Origin: Enoplolaimus lenunculus | Taxonomy: Eukaryota > Nematoda > Enoplea > Enoplida > Thoracostomopsidae | DNA length: 64,000 nucleotides | Assembly (NCBI GenBank): GCA_030248215.1 | Contig: JASANG010002630.1 | Coordinates: 1-64,000, forward strand | Direction of reading: 5' to 3' | Translations under genes and position numbers: made by a program | Notes under the pieces: generated by a model | What the model was told of the DNA's origin: nothing | The model's input: the letters and a program-made list of their open reading frames with translations, nothing else | Database searches by the model: none | Shown here: positions 1 to 13,200 of the stretch, piece after piece | Position numbering within the stretch: the first letter of the stretch is position 1 | How the letters are laid out: every line of letters begins with the position of its first letter

Positions 1-116
1 GGGGGGGTAGGGCAATATATCCCACTAAATTTCAGGAAAGATCCGAAAAAAGGCTTTTTTACAACCCAACCTATAATGTAGAGATATCCCACTAAACTTC
101 AAATTTTATCTGGGTG

Positions 117-531
117 GAAAAAATGGAAAAATATTAAACGATTCTTAAACATAATTTGCAACTAAATATGATATAAAATAACGTTTTCAGACGTCATGTA
201 ACTAATTTTCATGCAACACATTAACAGTGACCGTGTGTATATGTCCACAAGGACACATATGTCCAAAAAGAGCGAAAATTGCAGCATATGAGTATATAAA
301 TGGATTGAAAACTTGATTTTACCGTATGATTTGACGCAAGAATACGTCTACCTTCCACATCGCTTTGCTCGCGAGGTTGCAGCAATTGAGAGGCTTTTAT
401 GTCAAAAAAGCCAATAGTGTCTTGGGATTTAATATATACTTACAAAAAACAAGTGTGACTGCTTTAGCTCGCTTCACTCATGAGTTTCTGATTTTCTGAT
501 GACCTCCGATTATTCCACGCCAAAACTTAAA
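117..531 (+). repeat. Dispersed repeat, copy 1 (second copy near 60.8-61.3 kb)
   Basis: Bases 117-531 match 60784-61290 in the same orientation, e.g. TTAACAGTGACCGTGTGTAT and the segment around GAGAGGCTTT.. and GTGTCTTGGGATTTAA. Copy 2 has about 110 bp extra near 60970-61080. Copy 2 lies inside a TIR element (60759-61756), so this is probably the same family, cut by the window edge or diverged. Bases 1-116 are low complexity with repeated ATCCCACTAAA. Confidence 0.7.
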
Positions 532-714
532 TTCACTTGTTGCCACTAATGGTGTCCCATAAATTCGGAAGTTTTACACTATCCTCATTTAAACCTTTTT
601 CGCGAGCGAACGAGAAAACGTTTTGAATCCAGCAGGTCATTTTACACCATGCAAAACAGCCATTTCCTCTCGTCTTCCCATAAATTTCGTCGCATACGGT
701 ATTTTAACGCTCAC

Positions 715-800
715 CATTCTCCCCTGAATGAGTTTCATAGGTTTACATTTCCTTGTACCGGCAATGGCTGTCAAAGACACGGGATTTTCCGAACGGCTGA
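715..800 (-). CDS. Unassigned candidate exon, minus strand
   Basis: 86 nt open in one frame (28 codons, phase 1 to 0: SRSENPVSLTAIAGTRKCKP..) with acceptor TTTTGCATCAG and donor GTGAGC. It could be a later exon of the TBC1D1/4-like gene upstream on the minus strand, but I recognise no TBC motif in it. It might also be chance. Confidence 0.3.
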
Positions 801-998
801 CTGATGCAAAACATTTCAAAGGCAACAGTACACATAATTCGCATAGTCACTCGAGTCTTTTGAATATAATCAGATAAAACGAACCTTGCCTTATGTATCT
901 TGTTTTACTGGTGCTCGTTAATAATTCATAGAAACCTTTTGTTCATTACCTAGGAATACAGCCGCCGCCAATAACGTTTGACATATTCCAATATCAGT

Positions 999-1365
999 CA
1001 GGGTGCCAACAAATGTTCGCATTCGGTTTCAGATTCGGCAAAAACTGAAGGTTGGGAAACAGATTCGATTGTGACATAGCCGAATTTAGTAAGTTTCGGA
1101 AATTCAAAATCTTTCAGTAAATCAGTACTCGACGTTTTGTACATCAACCTGGTTTTCAAAGAATTCGCGTTTTGATATTTAAAAATTCACATGTCCACAT
1201 GTTTGTTTTACCTGCATATGATTCGATTTGCACAGTTTTCATTTTATATAATACTTTTATCTAAATGAAGTGAATTTTCAATATCAAGGTTCGGTTTCGC
1301 ATTTGATAAAATCGCAATGGGTTCGGAATCGGTCAAGCAGTGGGTTTTGCCCCCCCCCCTGCCTG
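999..1365. mobile_element. hAT-like MITE with ATTCGG-type subterminal repeats
   Basis: Starts CAGGGTGCCAAC and ends ..CCCTGCCTG. Flanked by ATATCAGT (991-998) and GTATCAGT (1366-1373), a 7/8 target duplication. The interior repeats variants of ATTCGG/TTCGGTTTC. Related pieces lie at 3410-3505 and 16082-16197. Confidence 0.65.
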
Positions 1366-1411
1366 GTATCAGTCTATTAATTAACTACTGAAATCCCAAA
1401 AACGCCCTGCA

Positions 1412-1665
1412 CAGTGGCGGATTCATTATTCTCAAGGCGGGGTGCATGATTTTATCAAATACTTCGGCAGTCTAAAAGCTTAATAACTTGCACAGATAGC
1501 GCAAAGCGTTAGAACACGCATTGCATCCCACCATATATATTTTTCAGCCAAAACCCCCACATTGTAACGTTCAAACAAACCAGAACCATTTGCTTCGCAA
1601 AATATTCAGCACGATACGGTTACTTTGTGAGATACACACTATCCAACCCCCCAAAACCGCCACTG
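1412..1665. mobile_element. MITE with CAGTGGCGGAT termini, copy 1
   Basis: Begins CAGTGGCGGATTC and ends CGCCACTG. Flanking 8-mers agree poorly (GCCCTGCA and GCCGCAAA). Same family as 2743-2919. Confidence 0.5.
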
Positions 1666-1821
1666 GCCGCAAAAATTATTCACACATAAGACAAAAAAAC
1701 TAAACAGCTTAAATTTCTTTAAAATGACTCCCTAACAAACAACAGCTGGAAACAACAAGTTCCGTAGAATTTCCGGTAGTAAGACTTAGACTTAGTAATA
1801 TCAAGAGGGGATGATCACTCT

Positions 1822-2122
1822 AACAAGAGTGTGCAACCTGGGTACATTCTGTGTATTAAAGAATGTACCCGGCACGCGTTGCGTTTTTGGCCTACCCCCC
1901 TCATTTTGGGGGGGGGGGTCAATTTTACGTCTATTTTACACGTGTGTCCGCCAGCCAACATCGAAAATATAATCGGACCACATTTTAGTATATACATTAG
2001 CACATGAATTTCAACATCGATGGAGATTTTGACCCCCCCAAATAGGGGGGTAAGCCAAAAATGCAACGTGCGCTGGGTACATTTTTTACATAGAATGTAC
2101 CCAGCTGCATACTCTTGTTAAA
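1822..2122. mobile_element. Fold-back element with about 100-bp inverted arms
   Basis: The left arm begins TAACAAGAGTGTGCA and the right arm reads, on the other strand, TTAACAAGAGTATGCA. Both continue through a TGGGTACATTCT hairpin, GTTGCRTTTTTGGC and a run of C/G. Minus-strand frames here are just arm sequence. A diverged relative lies at about 10190-10500. Confidence 0.65.
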
Positions 2123-2742
2123 GGGTATCATGCACTCTTGGTAATATGAATATCTTATATCAAAGTAGAAATAATGAAACGACGTTGGAAAACGCAAAAT
2201 TAGTTTCGTTACTTAAATAATCAACCTTACTGGCACTCAGCATCGGCAGCGTAGTTATACAGCATAAAAGCATAAAATAACTGTTCAAATACGAAATAAA
2301 ACTACAAATTAATAATTTAACAGTTATCTTGACTCAAACTCACAGTTTGCATAAGGATACAAAAACATTTTTACATATCAACCCATGGAAACTTCAAGCG
2401 ACCCTATCCAGTGCTGTGAATGCATTTCCTGTCAAATCAAGAAGCTTCTATAATGATGAAATGAATTTTATGAAAATTTTATATTTCTGCATTTTAGAAC
2501 AATTGTGTTACAGTAGTTCACGTGGAAGCCGATGTTTCACGCAAAGTACTGGTTAGTCTGTTCTATGCTCCTTATTAAGTTTGCATACATACGTATGATT
2601 GACTTGGCATATGTTTGCTGTATGCTGGACGATACCTTTTCTATCCTGTCTCAAAAACAACCATTAAAACCGTGTTGTATTCAAACACATTTGTCGATAG
2701 CACGACCATATTATTGCTCTTATATTTTTCGATACTTTTCAT

Positions 2743-2919
2743 CAATGGCGGATCCATGGGGGGGGGGGCACCCCGTCCGTGCCCCCCCCAACAGCATCTC
2801 GACAAAAATTATATAGCAATTTTGTGACAATAGTTCGTGGTTTGTGTGTGAGTCAAAAGTAAGTTAATTACCTGTGAAATTTTGCCCCCCGCCATTTTGA
2901 GATCCTGGATCCGCCACTG
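2743..2919. mobile_element. hAT-like MITE with CAGTGGCGGATCCA termini and perfect 8-bp TSD
   Basis: Left end CAATGGCGGATCCATGG, right end CCTGGATCCGCCACTG. Flanked by identical CTTTTCAT at 2735-2742 and 2920-2927. 177 bp, GC-rich G/C runs near the ends. Confidence 0.85.
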
Positions 2920-5096
2920 CTTTTCATTGCTCCTTAAGTTTAACAGACTTAATAACGGGTTTACTTACAAGTCTTATAGGCAGTAAAAGACACTTTTCAC
3001 TAAATATTTTTGCCAAAATTCTAGCTTGGTATTTGCGGATAAGGTGTTTTTTAACAAAACCCATTCTAATGTATCTACATTGCATTAATTCTTTAAAGAT
3101 TGCTGTGAGCATAACAGACCCACTACCTAAGGGCGGTGCGGTGACAACAAAAAATTACTCCTTGAATACAACTAAAAATATGGCAAGCATTCAGCCAACA
3201 CAGCATGTTACAGCAGAGCAAAGTACAACATAGGGGAGTTTACGATACTTACATTGGTATTCAAGACTTTTTCAACGCCACAGACCTCAAAATATTTAAA
3301 TCGGGCTGCAAACCAGGGTATTTTTTCAAAATCGAACATGAGTCCATACTGCCTCCGGTGTAATATTTTGAGTCAGGTTCCAAGGTCTATGCGACCGTGC
3401 AATTTGGGGTATTGATAATGCAAAGTGGCAACAAAGATTCGGATTAGGATTGGACAAATTAGCAATGGATTGGGATTCGGTCAGATCATGGATTCTGCTC
3501 CACCCTGCCTTAACGTATATATGCTATGCTCGTATATGTATATACTAATAACATATTATAAGTGTGGACCATGTCAATATGTTGCTGTATTTTATGCCAC
3601 TACCTGTTACGACTTTTATTAAACATTTAGAATCGTTGTATTTTTTGGTAATTTCGAGTTGGCTGTGTTTTATACGAACAAAATTTTATGTTGCCTGCTG
3701 TGTCCACAGTACGTCCAGTTGAGTTTTTTGCGTCCCTTTGAGAGTATAGCGAGTCCAGACTCACTCATGGACTAAAAAAACCTTGCTGCAAACCGTCTTC
3801 TCGCTTCCCCCCTCTATCTACACTGGCCTGAAATACAAACAAGATAAATACGCATCAACACAGACTAGCAAACCAAAAAAAGCGTATACGTCATTACACA
3901 GCCATCCAAATCAGCAATATAGCGAATAACTCAGCGCATGACTTCAAAAGCGTCGCTATTTTTCAATTTATAATTTACGAACGCTTTTCATACAACTAAA
4001 CCATAAAGACAGCTAACAAATGTACTCTAAAAGCCGTTGTCCTAAGAAAATCGAGCTTTCAAAACCACGTTTACCACAGCCGCAGCATATTTCACAGAAA
4101 TGGTGTGGAACTTTTAAAAATTATTTTATTACAAATAAGTAGTAGTTGTATTTTAGTGTTTTAGATGTTTCAACATCAATGTCAACTTTAAATTTACACA
4201 ATAGTATCTATGTGCACCAGGGTGCTGACAAAAACAGCAGTAGTTCAACCGAAAGCGTAGAATTTAAAAAAATGGCAGGGTCGGCGTTGTCTGCCCGTGC
4301 CCAAACAGGTCCCGGCGTTGTCCGCCCCTCCCCATTGATTCACAGCTTGATTACTTCGTAGTCTGCGAAAAAATTTAGTTTGCCAAGACGGTGACGGTCG
4401 TGGCCAGTCAAATTTAGTGGTTTGGGCAGGCGCTTCCGCCGGCACTACTAAATTGAAAACAGAAGTTAATTTTGGTATTTTTCGCTTTGCCTGTCCGGTA
4501 TACTCTGATATGCATACGCTTTATTTAAATAGCATGTTTGTCTAATTAGGATTAGAAAAAACAATACTCTATCGGTTTATGATTTATATCGCAAGTATTT
4601 AGATCGTTAATATTTAATGAAATGAATTATATTTTACCAGTAAGATAAATGATACGTCTGTAACATAAACCACCCTCGGCAATCTGGATGTTTTACATGA
4701 CACAGCTCCATAACCTTAAGAACCACACATCAGGCATTATTTTTTCACTTTGAGTCTAACCAAATTAGCTGAAACTCACACAACAATTTTTGCCAATGTA
4801 TTGAATTTTTTAACCCAATTAAAACTAATCTACAATCAGCTAAATCATTAAATGAGTGTAATTCCATTTTGTAAAAAGGCAGTGGTCCCTTCAATAATAC
4901 AACCATTTTACGTGCAACCAAAATCGCATATTGTTTGGTCGGTGTTAATTGGTAAAACATGATAGTAATATGAAAACTTTGATAAAAGATACAACTCACA
5001 TATGTTTCATCCAATTTGGCTAAGACGGCGAATTTATTTCAGCCAATGCGAATTTGTAACGTCATGGCTAATGAACTGGCTATGGAATATTATGCT

Positions 5097-5510
5097 CAGG
5101 GATGCATCAGAATTCCGATTCAGGTTAGAATTCCGATTCAAAACGAATTTCAATTAAGATTCCGAGTCCGATTGCACAATCATTCGGAATCGGAATTGTG
5201 AAATTTTAATTTTAATCTTACTTGATGTGATACGTTGCATTAAAATTCTGTATTTACATATTAAATTGCTTTCAATAAGTTAACTTATCAATAATTGATT
5301 GTAGTTTAGCTTTACAGAACCAAAAATCATCGCCAATTTGATCATACGACCTTTTTGAGCCAACAAACACCCTAAATCCGTATCATATTTGTTAATAAAA
5401 ATTATTCGTGAAGTCACAAAATTTCTAGTTCCGATTCCGATTACAATTCCGGTATAAGTTTGCTGTTCTGATTCCGGTTCCGGTATAATCCAGTTCCGTT
5501 TTGCACCCTA
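5097..5510. mobile_element. hAT-like MITE with CCGATTC/GGAATC subterminal repeats
   Basis: Starts CAGGGATGCATC, ends GTTTTGCACCCTA. Flanks ATTATGCT (5089-5096) and AGTATGCT (5511-5518), 7/8 identical. Both ends are filled with TTCCGATTC-type repeats; the centre is AT-rich. Confidence 0.75.
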
Positions 5511-5685
5511 AGTATGCTAGGTTTAGTTTAAAATGCAGACTTAAAGTACCTTCGTGATATAAGGTAAAATTATGCATTCTTTCTTGTTGCAGTAGCACAA
5601 ATTTGACATATCTTTGTTTTGTCCAAAAAGTAAAATATTAATCAGCGATTGAAAAATGACTTAAACAAAACTTAAGCAAATACTG

Positions 5686-5790
5686 GCTGGGTTTCTGATG
5701 TCTTACTTAAGTATTTACCTCAGATATTATGCTTAAGTACTTGCTTAAATCGTCGACTTAAGTAAATACTAAACTTGTCGGGCACAAGCA
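5686..5790. repeat. TTAAGTA-rich inverted repeat, short copy
   Basis: Contains TGGCTGGGTTTCTGATGTCT then repeated ACTTAAGTA motifs and a reverse set. Same family as 43250-43350 and 50374-50743. Confidence 0.5.
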
Positions 5791-7168
5791 ACTAAATGAC
5801 AAGTCTAAAAAAGCATCATAATAATGAAACCATACGTACTTTTGCTTCATTGCGGATGTACTATCAGTTTATAATTGCAATTAGCCCACCGTTCAGTCTT
5901 AGAAACGCGAAGTCATGCTTAAGTACGGTTTCAAATACCCTTCCATTGTCCGCAATTCAAACAACACACAAAAAACCGAAATTTACCCATAAACGAACAC
6001 AAGAAAGTATGAAATACTTGGTAACAACAAACTCTTATACGTTCGGTGAAATTATATTTATATAAAACAATAACATAGGAGTTGCGGTACCCACCTCACT
6101 AACTACGAATAATAAGCTTTCTAACTTAGTCAAAATTATACGCTTGGTTTATTATAATTATTACTGTTGCATCAAACATGAGATTAGTATAACAGTCACA
6201 CAAAGTGAAACATTAAAAACAAAACAATGCTAAGCACACACCGAACGGTTATTGAACAGTCACTATCGATTATAAGGCAAACACTAATCAATTATTGCTG
6301 AATGATACCTTCGTCGAAGCAGTATGTGAATTATATAGTTCAAAACAAAGGGCGGTCCGCAGAAGAAATGCCACATCTCACGCTAGTGTTAATTTCACAA
6401 AATGACATTCCGGCAGAAACTTCTGGATCTGCCACTAGACAAACCAAGTTCCGATAGCGATTAGCAATTCAATCGAAACTAGAAACGAAGTTTTGAATGA
6501 ATATATTATGCTCGTTTATTGATGTCATGTGGTACACGTCGCGCAAAATTTCGTATGTTTTCTACAGGCTAAATAAATAACAAAACAATCAGCAATGTGA
6601 TCGCTATTTTGTTTTGTACAACGCGGAACAGTTGAAAAGCATTAGCTTGCTTCACTATTAGTTATATTTCATACTACAGTCTCGAAATTTCTAGTTCCAA
6701 TTGAAAGCGGCATAAAATCGCTGCTGTGAGAAGTACGGTTCGAATAGGAATTGTGCCAGTTAAATTTGGTTGCCATAAGGGTTAGTTATTGCCCCCTGCA
6801 ATTACATTAATTACATGAAAACTCGAAACAGAAGTATAGCACCAGTTTTAAGCCACACATCATTAACTAACCCATGTTACCCAGACAAAATCAACGCTAG
6901 AATGTGATAAGAAACTATTCAGCAGTTCCATACATAACAGTCAACTCACACAGCCACCTTATTTGATATTTGGAAAAATAAAAAATCAACAGACAAGAAA
7001 GCTGACGCTCACGTATAAGGTACCTAAAACAAACTGCCCTCCCCCGGAAATGGAGATTGCCCTGTAAACTACGGCGCAACAACAAATCCTTGCAAAAAGG
7101 TATCAAAAATGTTGTATCACATATACTTCGGTTAATCGTAATAATAACAACATGCAATTGTCACTTAC

Positions 7169-7213
7169 CAATTCCGCAGGATCTAGATTCTGAGCTTCAA
7201 ATCGTAGCCGTAT
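7169..7213 (-). CDS. TBC1D1/4: TBC1D1/4-like 45-nt exon (candidate)
   Basis: A 15-codon, phase 0 to phase 0 candidate exon with a pyrimidine-rich TTTTTTAG acceptor and a consensus GTAAGT donor, encoding IRLRFEAQNLDPAEL. It follows the phase-0 end of 9100-9197 and would continue its helical segment. Support is splice sites, phase and position only. Confidence 0.5.
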
Positions 7214-10200
7214 CTAAAAAATCATTTTACTAAACATTAATATCTGACACTAAACAAAATGAAGAACCAACAAAACCAGAAGTATTTGAAACTACGGTTT
7301 AATCCAAAACAATCCTAACCAGTCGTAGCGGGACTACATTTATTGAGCGAAGCTCGAACGCACGTAAGCAATTATGGTAATATGCAAATTAGTTATTAGC
7401 TAACTATTCATTTATCGATTTTGGAGGTTTTTAAGCAATTTCCTCGGATTCCTCACACCCAAGAACCCTTCAGCCACCCTAATAATTATTGAAATAATTT
7501 AAAAAGTCATAATTTTTTCTCGTCAATTAAGCAAATACGCAAGTTAGCTATTAGCTAACTATTCGATAATCGCTTTTAAAGGTTTATAGACAATTTATTC
7601 ACATTCTTCGCACCCGAAAACCCATTAGAGCTGAAATTAGATTGCTTGTAACCCTAATAATTAGTGAACATTGTAAAAACGCCTAATTTAGGCTTATCAA
7701 TTATGTTTATAAGCAAATTATCTATTAGCTAACTACGCAATTATCGGTTTTAGACGATTGTAAACAAATTATTCAGATTGTTCGCACAAAAAAACGTTCA
7801 GTAAACAGTAATAAGTATTGAAATAATTTAGAAAGTCCTAATTTTGTCTTGTCAAATAACCCCTTCTCACATCGAGTTGCCTGTAGGCAACTCAGCGCAG
7901 TGCATATACGTTAAATAGTATATATCGCACTGTGTTTAACAATTGCAACACGTATACATAGTACTAAATCACCACAAGACGTGAGAGCCCCCTCGGGCTC
8001 GAGCGTCAAGCTCCTATAGCTGAGTGGTGATGGTATACGCCTCCCACTCCAGTCACTGGAGTTCGAATCCTAGCATAAAAGTAGGTCTCAAGGGAAATAG
8101 AAAATATTCATGTGAGAAAGGGTTAAGCTAATATGCAAATTAGCCATTAGCTAACTATTCAATTATCGGTTTTGGATGTTTGTAAACACTTTAGTCAGAT
8201 TCCTCGCACCTAAAAACCCTTTAGTACTGAAATTATATTGCTTTTAACCTTAATAATTAGTGAAATATTGTAAAAAGTCCTAATTTAGGCTTATAAACTA
8301 TGTTAATATGCAAATTATCTATTAGATAACTGCTCAATTATCGGATTTGGAGGTTTGTAAACAGTCTACGCAGATTCCTCGCACCCAAAAACCCTATAAT
8401 GCTAAAATTAGATTGCTTCTAACTGTAATAATTAGTGAAATATTGTGGAAAGTCCTAATTTAGGCTTAATTAATTATGCAAATTAGCCTGTAGCTAATAA
8501 ACGACTGAAAATTTGAAAACCCCAATGCGAGGTTAACACCCCAGGATAACTGGCTTTCAAACAAAAAAAGTTTATCAAAATCGGTTCAGCCGTTCCTGAG
8601 ATTCTTTTCGGACGGACAGACGGGCGGACGGACGGACATCCACCTTTCGACCCCTAAGTACAAAACATAAAACGCTTCGCGAAACTCCGAGCTTCGCTCG
8701 GAGTTTCGCTTCGCTCAATAAAACTAATTATACCATCAAATTCAACAATATAAAATAAGGATAAACGTTTGAAAAAGTACACACTGGCTTGGCTGCACAG
8801 ATGTTTTCAACCGGCATTTCAATGTTGACAAATAATCAATGGTTGGCGAAGTATGCCCTAAATTTGAGGCACTAGCTGTAATTTTGTACTGAGACAGTTG
8901 AAACCTCCAGGGGCTGACAACTTATCGCAAAACTCGACTCTAATGCGCCGTTCACAATAATTTTGTCAACGGTGCCACAAAATATGCTATAGACCACGGC
9001 TATCACGAGGTCATTTTCAAAAAAAGCACGCAATAGCCCTGGGCTATAAAGTCAGAGTTCGACTTAAGTCAGGTCGCTGCAACGCAGCCACTGATGTACC
9101 TGATCTTTGTATGATGATAATACATGTTCCTGATGATCAAACCGAAGCTGGCTAATGCGTTTCAGTATAATTCGATGCATATTCCACGAATCAAGGCCTA
9201 AAACCAAATTACTGAGCGCATGACATGTACAGGTAGAATGATAGCAAAAGCACATTTTCAGATTTTGGTTGAAACTCAGGTAAGAAATCGCTATTACGGC
9301 TTTGGTCTAGAAATTTAGTGCAAGCGAATTTAACAATTACAAGACGGACAACCTTACTTTGCCACAAAATTACGAAACATTCCAAAATTATTCCGCGTTA
9401 AAACGGGTTGTCTAGCAAATGAGCCATACAATGCCACATTGTCACCTTTATAAAAATATCCAATGCTACCTTTCTAAGTTCAGTCGGAACACGATGACGC
9501 CTACGACAGGCACTTTAACGTACATCTGCACACTAACCTTCTAAATCAGAACACAAAAGTGAAAATTGGTGAAACGGACAAAATGAACAGACGCGATGTG
9601 TTGTCATGCGGTCAATATAGTGTCCTTCAGCAGTCATACACGCTGTTCTAATGAAGTGAACTATTTCTTTGGCCTAAATCCTTGACAAAAAATTCAAACC
9701 AGGACCAAACTTTATTACCTATACAAAAGAAATTAACATGCACTTATGATAACTACATTTATTCAATAACAAATAAACAGCGCCAATGATTGAGAATGAA
9801 CAAACGCACAATATAAAGATTCCTTGCACTGTTCAATAAGATAACCGCAGAGAAAACAGATAACTGCATAGTGCGATAAACGACAATAAGAGAACAAATT
9901 CTAAAACTAATTTTTGAATCATATATCGCCGGATTGAGAGCGAAATGCCATCCGCCATAACTTACCACTCTTTCAGACTGCGTTCTAAACGTAAAGCATA
10001 CGAGACTAGAAGAAACTTTAGACGAAGAACAAACAAACCCAACGTGATCACTGTAACAACCACCCTGAAAATAGTTTTATATTACAAAATAAAAGTCAGT
10101 ACAAATAATACAAACAGACTACCTCAGACATTTTATCTCAAATAATATTGTGACTATAAGTGAAACCAAGACGCAATGATAGTTCTTTTGGCAAGAGTAT

Positions 10201-13200
10201 GCAACTAACGCTGTTTGCATGGCGCACTATATACAGTGTACATCGCACGTTTTTTCTAACCCAGCCCTGGCCTATGATGGGGGTTAATCCGAATCTCAAT
10301 GCGCATAAAAACAAATAATAAAGACGTTAGTTGCCGTTAAGGTATAAAAAGAGTATTTAGATAGCTAGCACAATAGTGCTGATTTTGGTGAATTAGCAAA
10401 ACAGTACCGCCCAAAATTGAGGAAGGTCGTGCACAAAGGCAACGGGCACTGGGTGTATGCTTTCTTGTACAAAAGGTACTCGGTTACATACTCCTGTTAA
10501 AAAGCGCATTACCCGCAATCGATCGGCATACCCATTTAATTAATATGAACTAAATCCGAACAATCTCCAAATTAAATTGAAGAAACATTTAGGTTTTCTG
10601 TAATCAACTAACAACAATCAAACCTGAGCACCAATTCCTGATTATATACCTGTAACACAGCGCAAATATCATCCAACATAATTTGGAAGACAACCCGTTT
10701 GTTATTGAGTGATATAATACACACGTCAGTTTCACCAATTAGCAACAACATAGCACGCGACAGCCCGTCAGAATCTGAACATAATTACTAACGCTATACT
10801 TTTTGCGATAATTATAGCGACGAAAGTAATCCCACACTGCTTTACACTTACATTTACAATTGCTAATTAAAATTAATTCGGCGAAGCATATCAAATTACC
10901 AACCCGGCGTGTTTTTATACAGCATCAATTAAAGAATGTTTAAAACCAAGGTAAGACTCAAATTATAGCGAATCGCACTTGCAAGTCAATATCAATATCA
11001 GGTATCAAACTTTTTCAAAACCTTTTTGACAACATACCAATTCTATTATTTACAAACGACATGTAAAATGTTAACCTTGCGAGAAAAAATTTATTGATAA
11101 AAACAATATACTGAAAGTCTGAGCCTGAATCAACTGCATTGAAAGTTTTAACAACCAAAATGCAGTGCGCTGTAAATAAAATATAACGCATACCCATAAA
11201 TTCTCAATATCAGACATACTTGCTGTGCTCCTCTACTATCTATTCGCATCAAATCAATGATTAACGAAATTTGTTTACTTACAGTATTATAATCATGCTA
11301 CAAAGGATACAACGCTTAATTTTTTGCTATCCTAGCGAAATACCAGCAAAACTGATCTACCTAAACGTCAAAACAATAACCCTAACACACAACGGTTGAA
11401 CCGGATACCAAAAAATACCAAATCCGGATGTCGACTTTTTGCAGTAGCCCGAGCCAATATCTAGCTGTACCCTTCAAAACATTCAATCGTCATACCTTTC
11501 TCAGAGTCCTGAACTACTTCACGCTGTCGTTTTGGATTTGCTGTCGATGTCAACAGAGGCTTTGTCCGATCAAGTTCTTTCTTCAAGCGTACAGCATTTT
11601 CGCTTGCGCTGAGGAAAACGTCACCATCATCACTGAGCGAGGAGCTTGAAGACTTTTGAACTTCTTCATACTGAAGATCTATAAAGTAAAAGAAATTCTG
11701 CAATCCCCACAACGGCTTGTTACAAAATATATAGCATAGCAATAATAAGATACAACAACAAACCGTATGCTACGAACTTGTATCGTATACTAGTAGCTTG
11801 TTGCAAAGCATAATAAAAGCAATGCCAAAAAGCTAAATAGCACAATACAACCACTTCAATTTAAAACCGACGAATGCAAACAGTTGTAGCTTAACGGAAT
11901 TAAATAGATTTTATAGCCTGAATACAACTTATCAACATCAGTAAAGCCTGTTGATATTATAAGACTCCTCATTGACAACAAAGATGCGTTTAAAGTGAAA
12001 GGTACATATTTCACATATTTTTTCAACATTTTAGCTTTTCACAAAGTAATTGTGCATAATTCCAGTAGCCCAAAACTGTATTATATGCCACATCTTGTGT
12101 AAATTGGCTCAGATAATTTTAGGTTCGTAAACATTAATTACAACCCCGGTCGCGTACCAAACCGCCATGTGATCAATCGCTAAACGTGATTTGAAATTCT
12201 CGCCGTTACTGTGACTATAAAAGCGACAGTAACCACGTTTGCCGTTATTAAAATTTTCGCTCATTTGCAAACACAGTTACAACAGTGGTTTGAGACGCGA
12301 CTGGTCGCAATCAAAGACAATTCAAAGGCGTTTATAAAACGTTGACTACAGACGCGACAGAAATTACGGTGCGCTTAATTCTAACCGTGACTGCACCTAC
12401 TCGACATGACACTCACTAGATTTTTTGAAGTCAGATGAAGCTGACATAACGACAGAATGCTGCATAACTGAGCCGTGCCTCTTAGAATAGCGACCACAAA
12501 ATGGAGTACCAACGCTGTTTCGGCGAAGTTGTCCAATTTCCATATCAGATTGTTTAGAAATATCTGAAGTGAAAAATGATAATTTATCAATCAAAGCATT
12601 AATACAAATTAAAAAATGAGGGAAAACTGCAACAATGTTTTATCATAAAAGCATCATTGGTCATTGATTTATGTCTTCGCCAGGAGGCGAAACATTGAAA
12701 TGACGAGACTGTTCTGTACGAATAGAACCTCGCTTTTACTGTTATGCTAACAATTGTAACGCATTGGAATTGGATTAGACAATGCCTTTAAAATAACAAA
12801 TTAGCAGTTTTACTGGTGCACATTGAAGAATATAAGCAATTAAACAAAACCAGCACCATTATATTTACTTCAAGGTGTTTTAACAAAATCAAACACTTAA
12901 CCTATTTCAAATCTGCACATCTATGATTCATTTTAGCATCATCAATCAAGGTAGCAAGAAAAGTTCGGATTCTGTTTCAAACTAGCAGCAATTGTACGTT
13001 CAGAACTGGGTTCGATTTTGAAAAAGACGAATCCTACAAGGTTCGAAAGCCCCTGTTTGTGGTTTCAGAAACTTTTTTCAGTCGCAGATCTGAACCTCAA
13101 CATTTTGTCTGCAAAAAAGCCGGTTAGTAGCTACAGGCTAATTTTTATAATTTGTTAAGCCTACATTCGGACTTTTTACGTTGTTTCACAATTTATTAGG

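Larger units (their letters stand above)
801..7168. other. Mostly intronic or intergenic DNA at the left edge
   Basis: Apart from the MITEs listed, I see no secure exon between 801 and 7168. Short open frames here are not conserved. It is probably intron of the TBC1D1/4-like gene, because the catalytic-domain exons have not yet been reached. Confidence 0.45.
7318..8717 (-). mobile_element. Helentron-like non-autonomous element R1 with tandem core, copy a
   Basis: Ends ACCAGTCGTAG.. and ..CTTCGCTCA, inserted between two A's (CCTA^ATAA; T^T on the other strand). The core is about six units of 170-190 bp with TAATATGCAAATTAG and CCTCGCACCCAAAAACCC. Near the other end are an (ACGG)-like run (GACGGACAGACGGGCGGACG) and a perfect 11-bp hairpin around CCGAGCTTCGCTCGG, about 10 bp from the end. 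Terminal hairpin, lack of TSD, tandem core and ACGG tract resemble DINE/HINE and bivalve pearl elements. It is interrupted by the 7860-8122 insertion. Confidence 0.6.

Noticed and set aside
3250-5030. Weak exon candidates on the minus strand (about 4995-5014, KLDETY; about 3252-3284, VCGVEKVLNTN)
   Set aside because: Each has a donor and a faint echo of the TBC1D1 KLDYEE..VWEKML region, but they are too short with poor acceptors to support.
6915-7157. 80-codon minus-strand frame next to the 7169-7213 exon
   Set aside because: Contains RWLCE, faintly like the next TBC1D1 motif, but no splice arrangement fits the required phase.
11112-11133. Micro-exon candidate (VDSGSDF) in the TBC1D1/4-like gene
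   Set aside because: Exon 11496-11678 joins directly in phase to 10650-10774, which has clear PTB2 homology, so nothing is missing between them.
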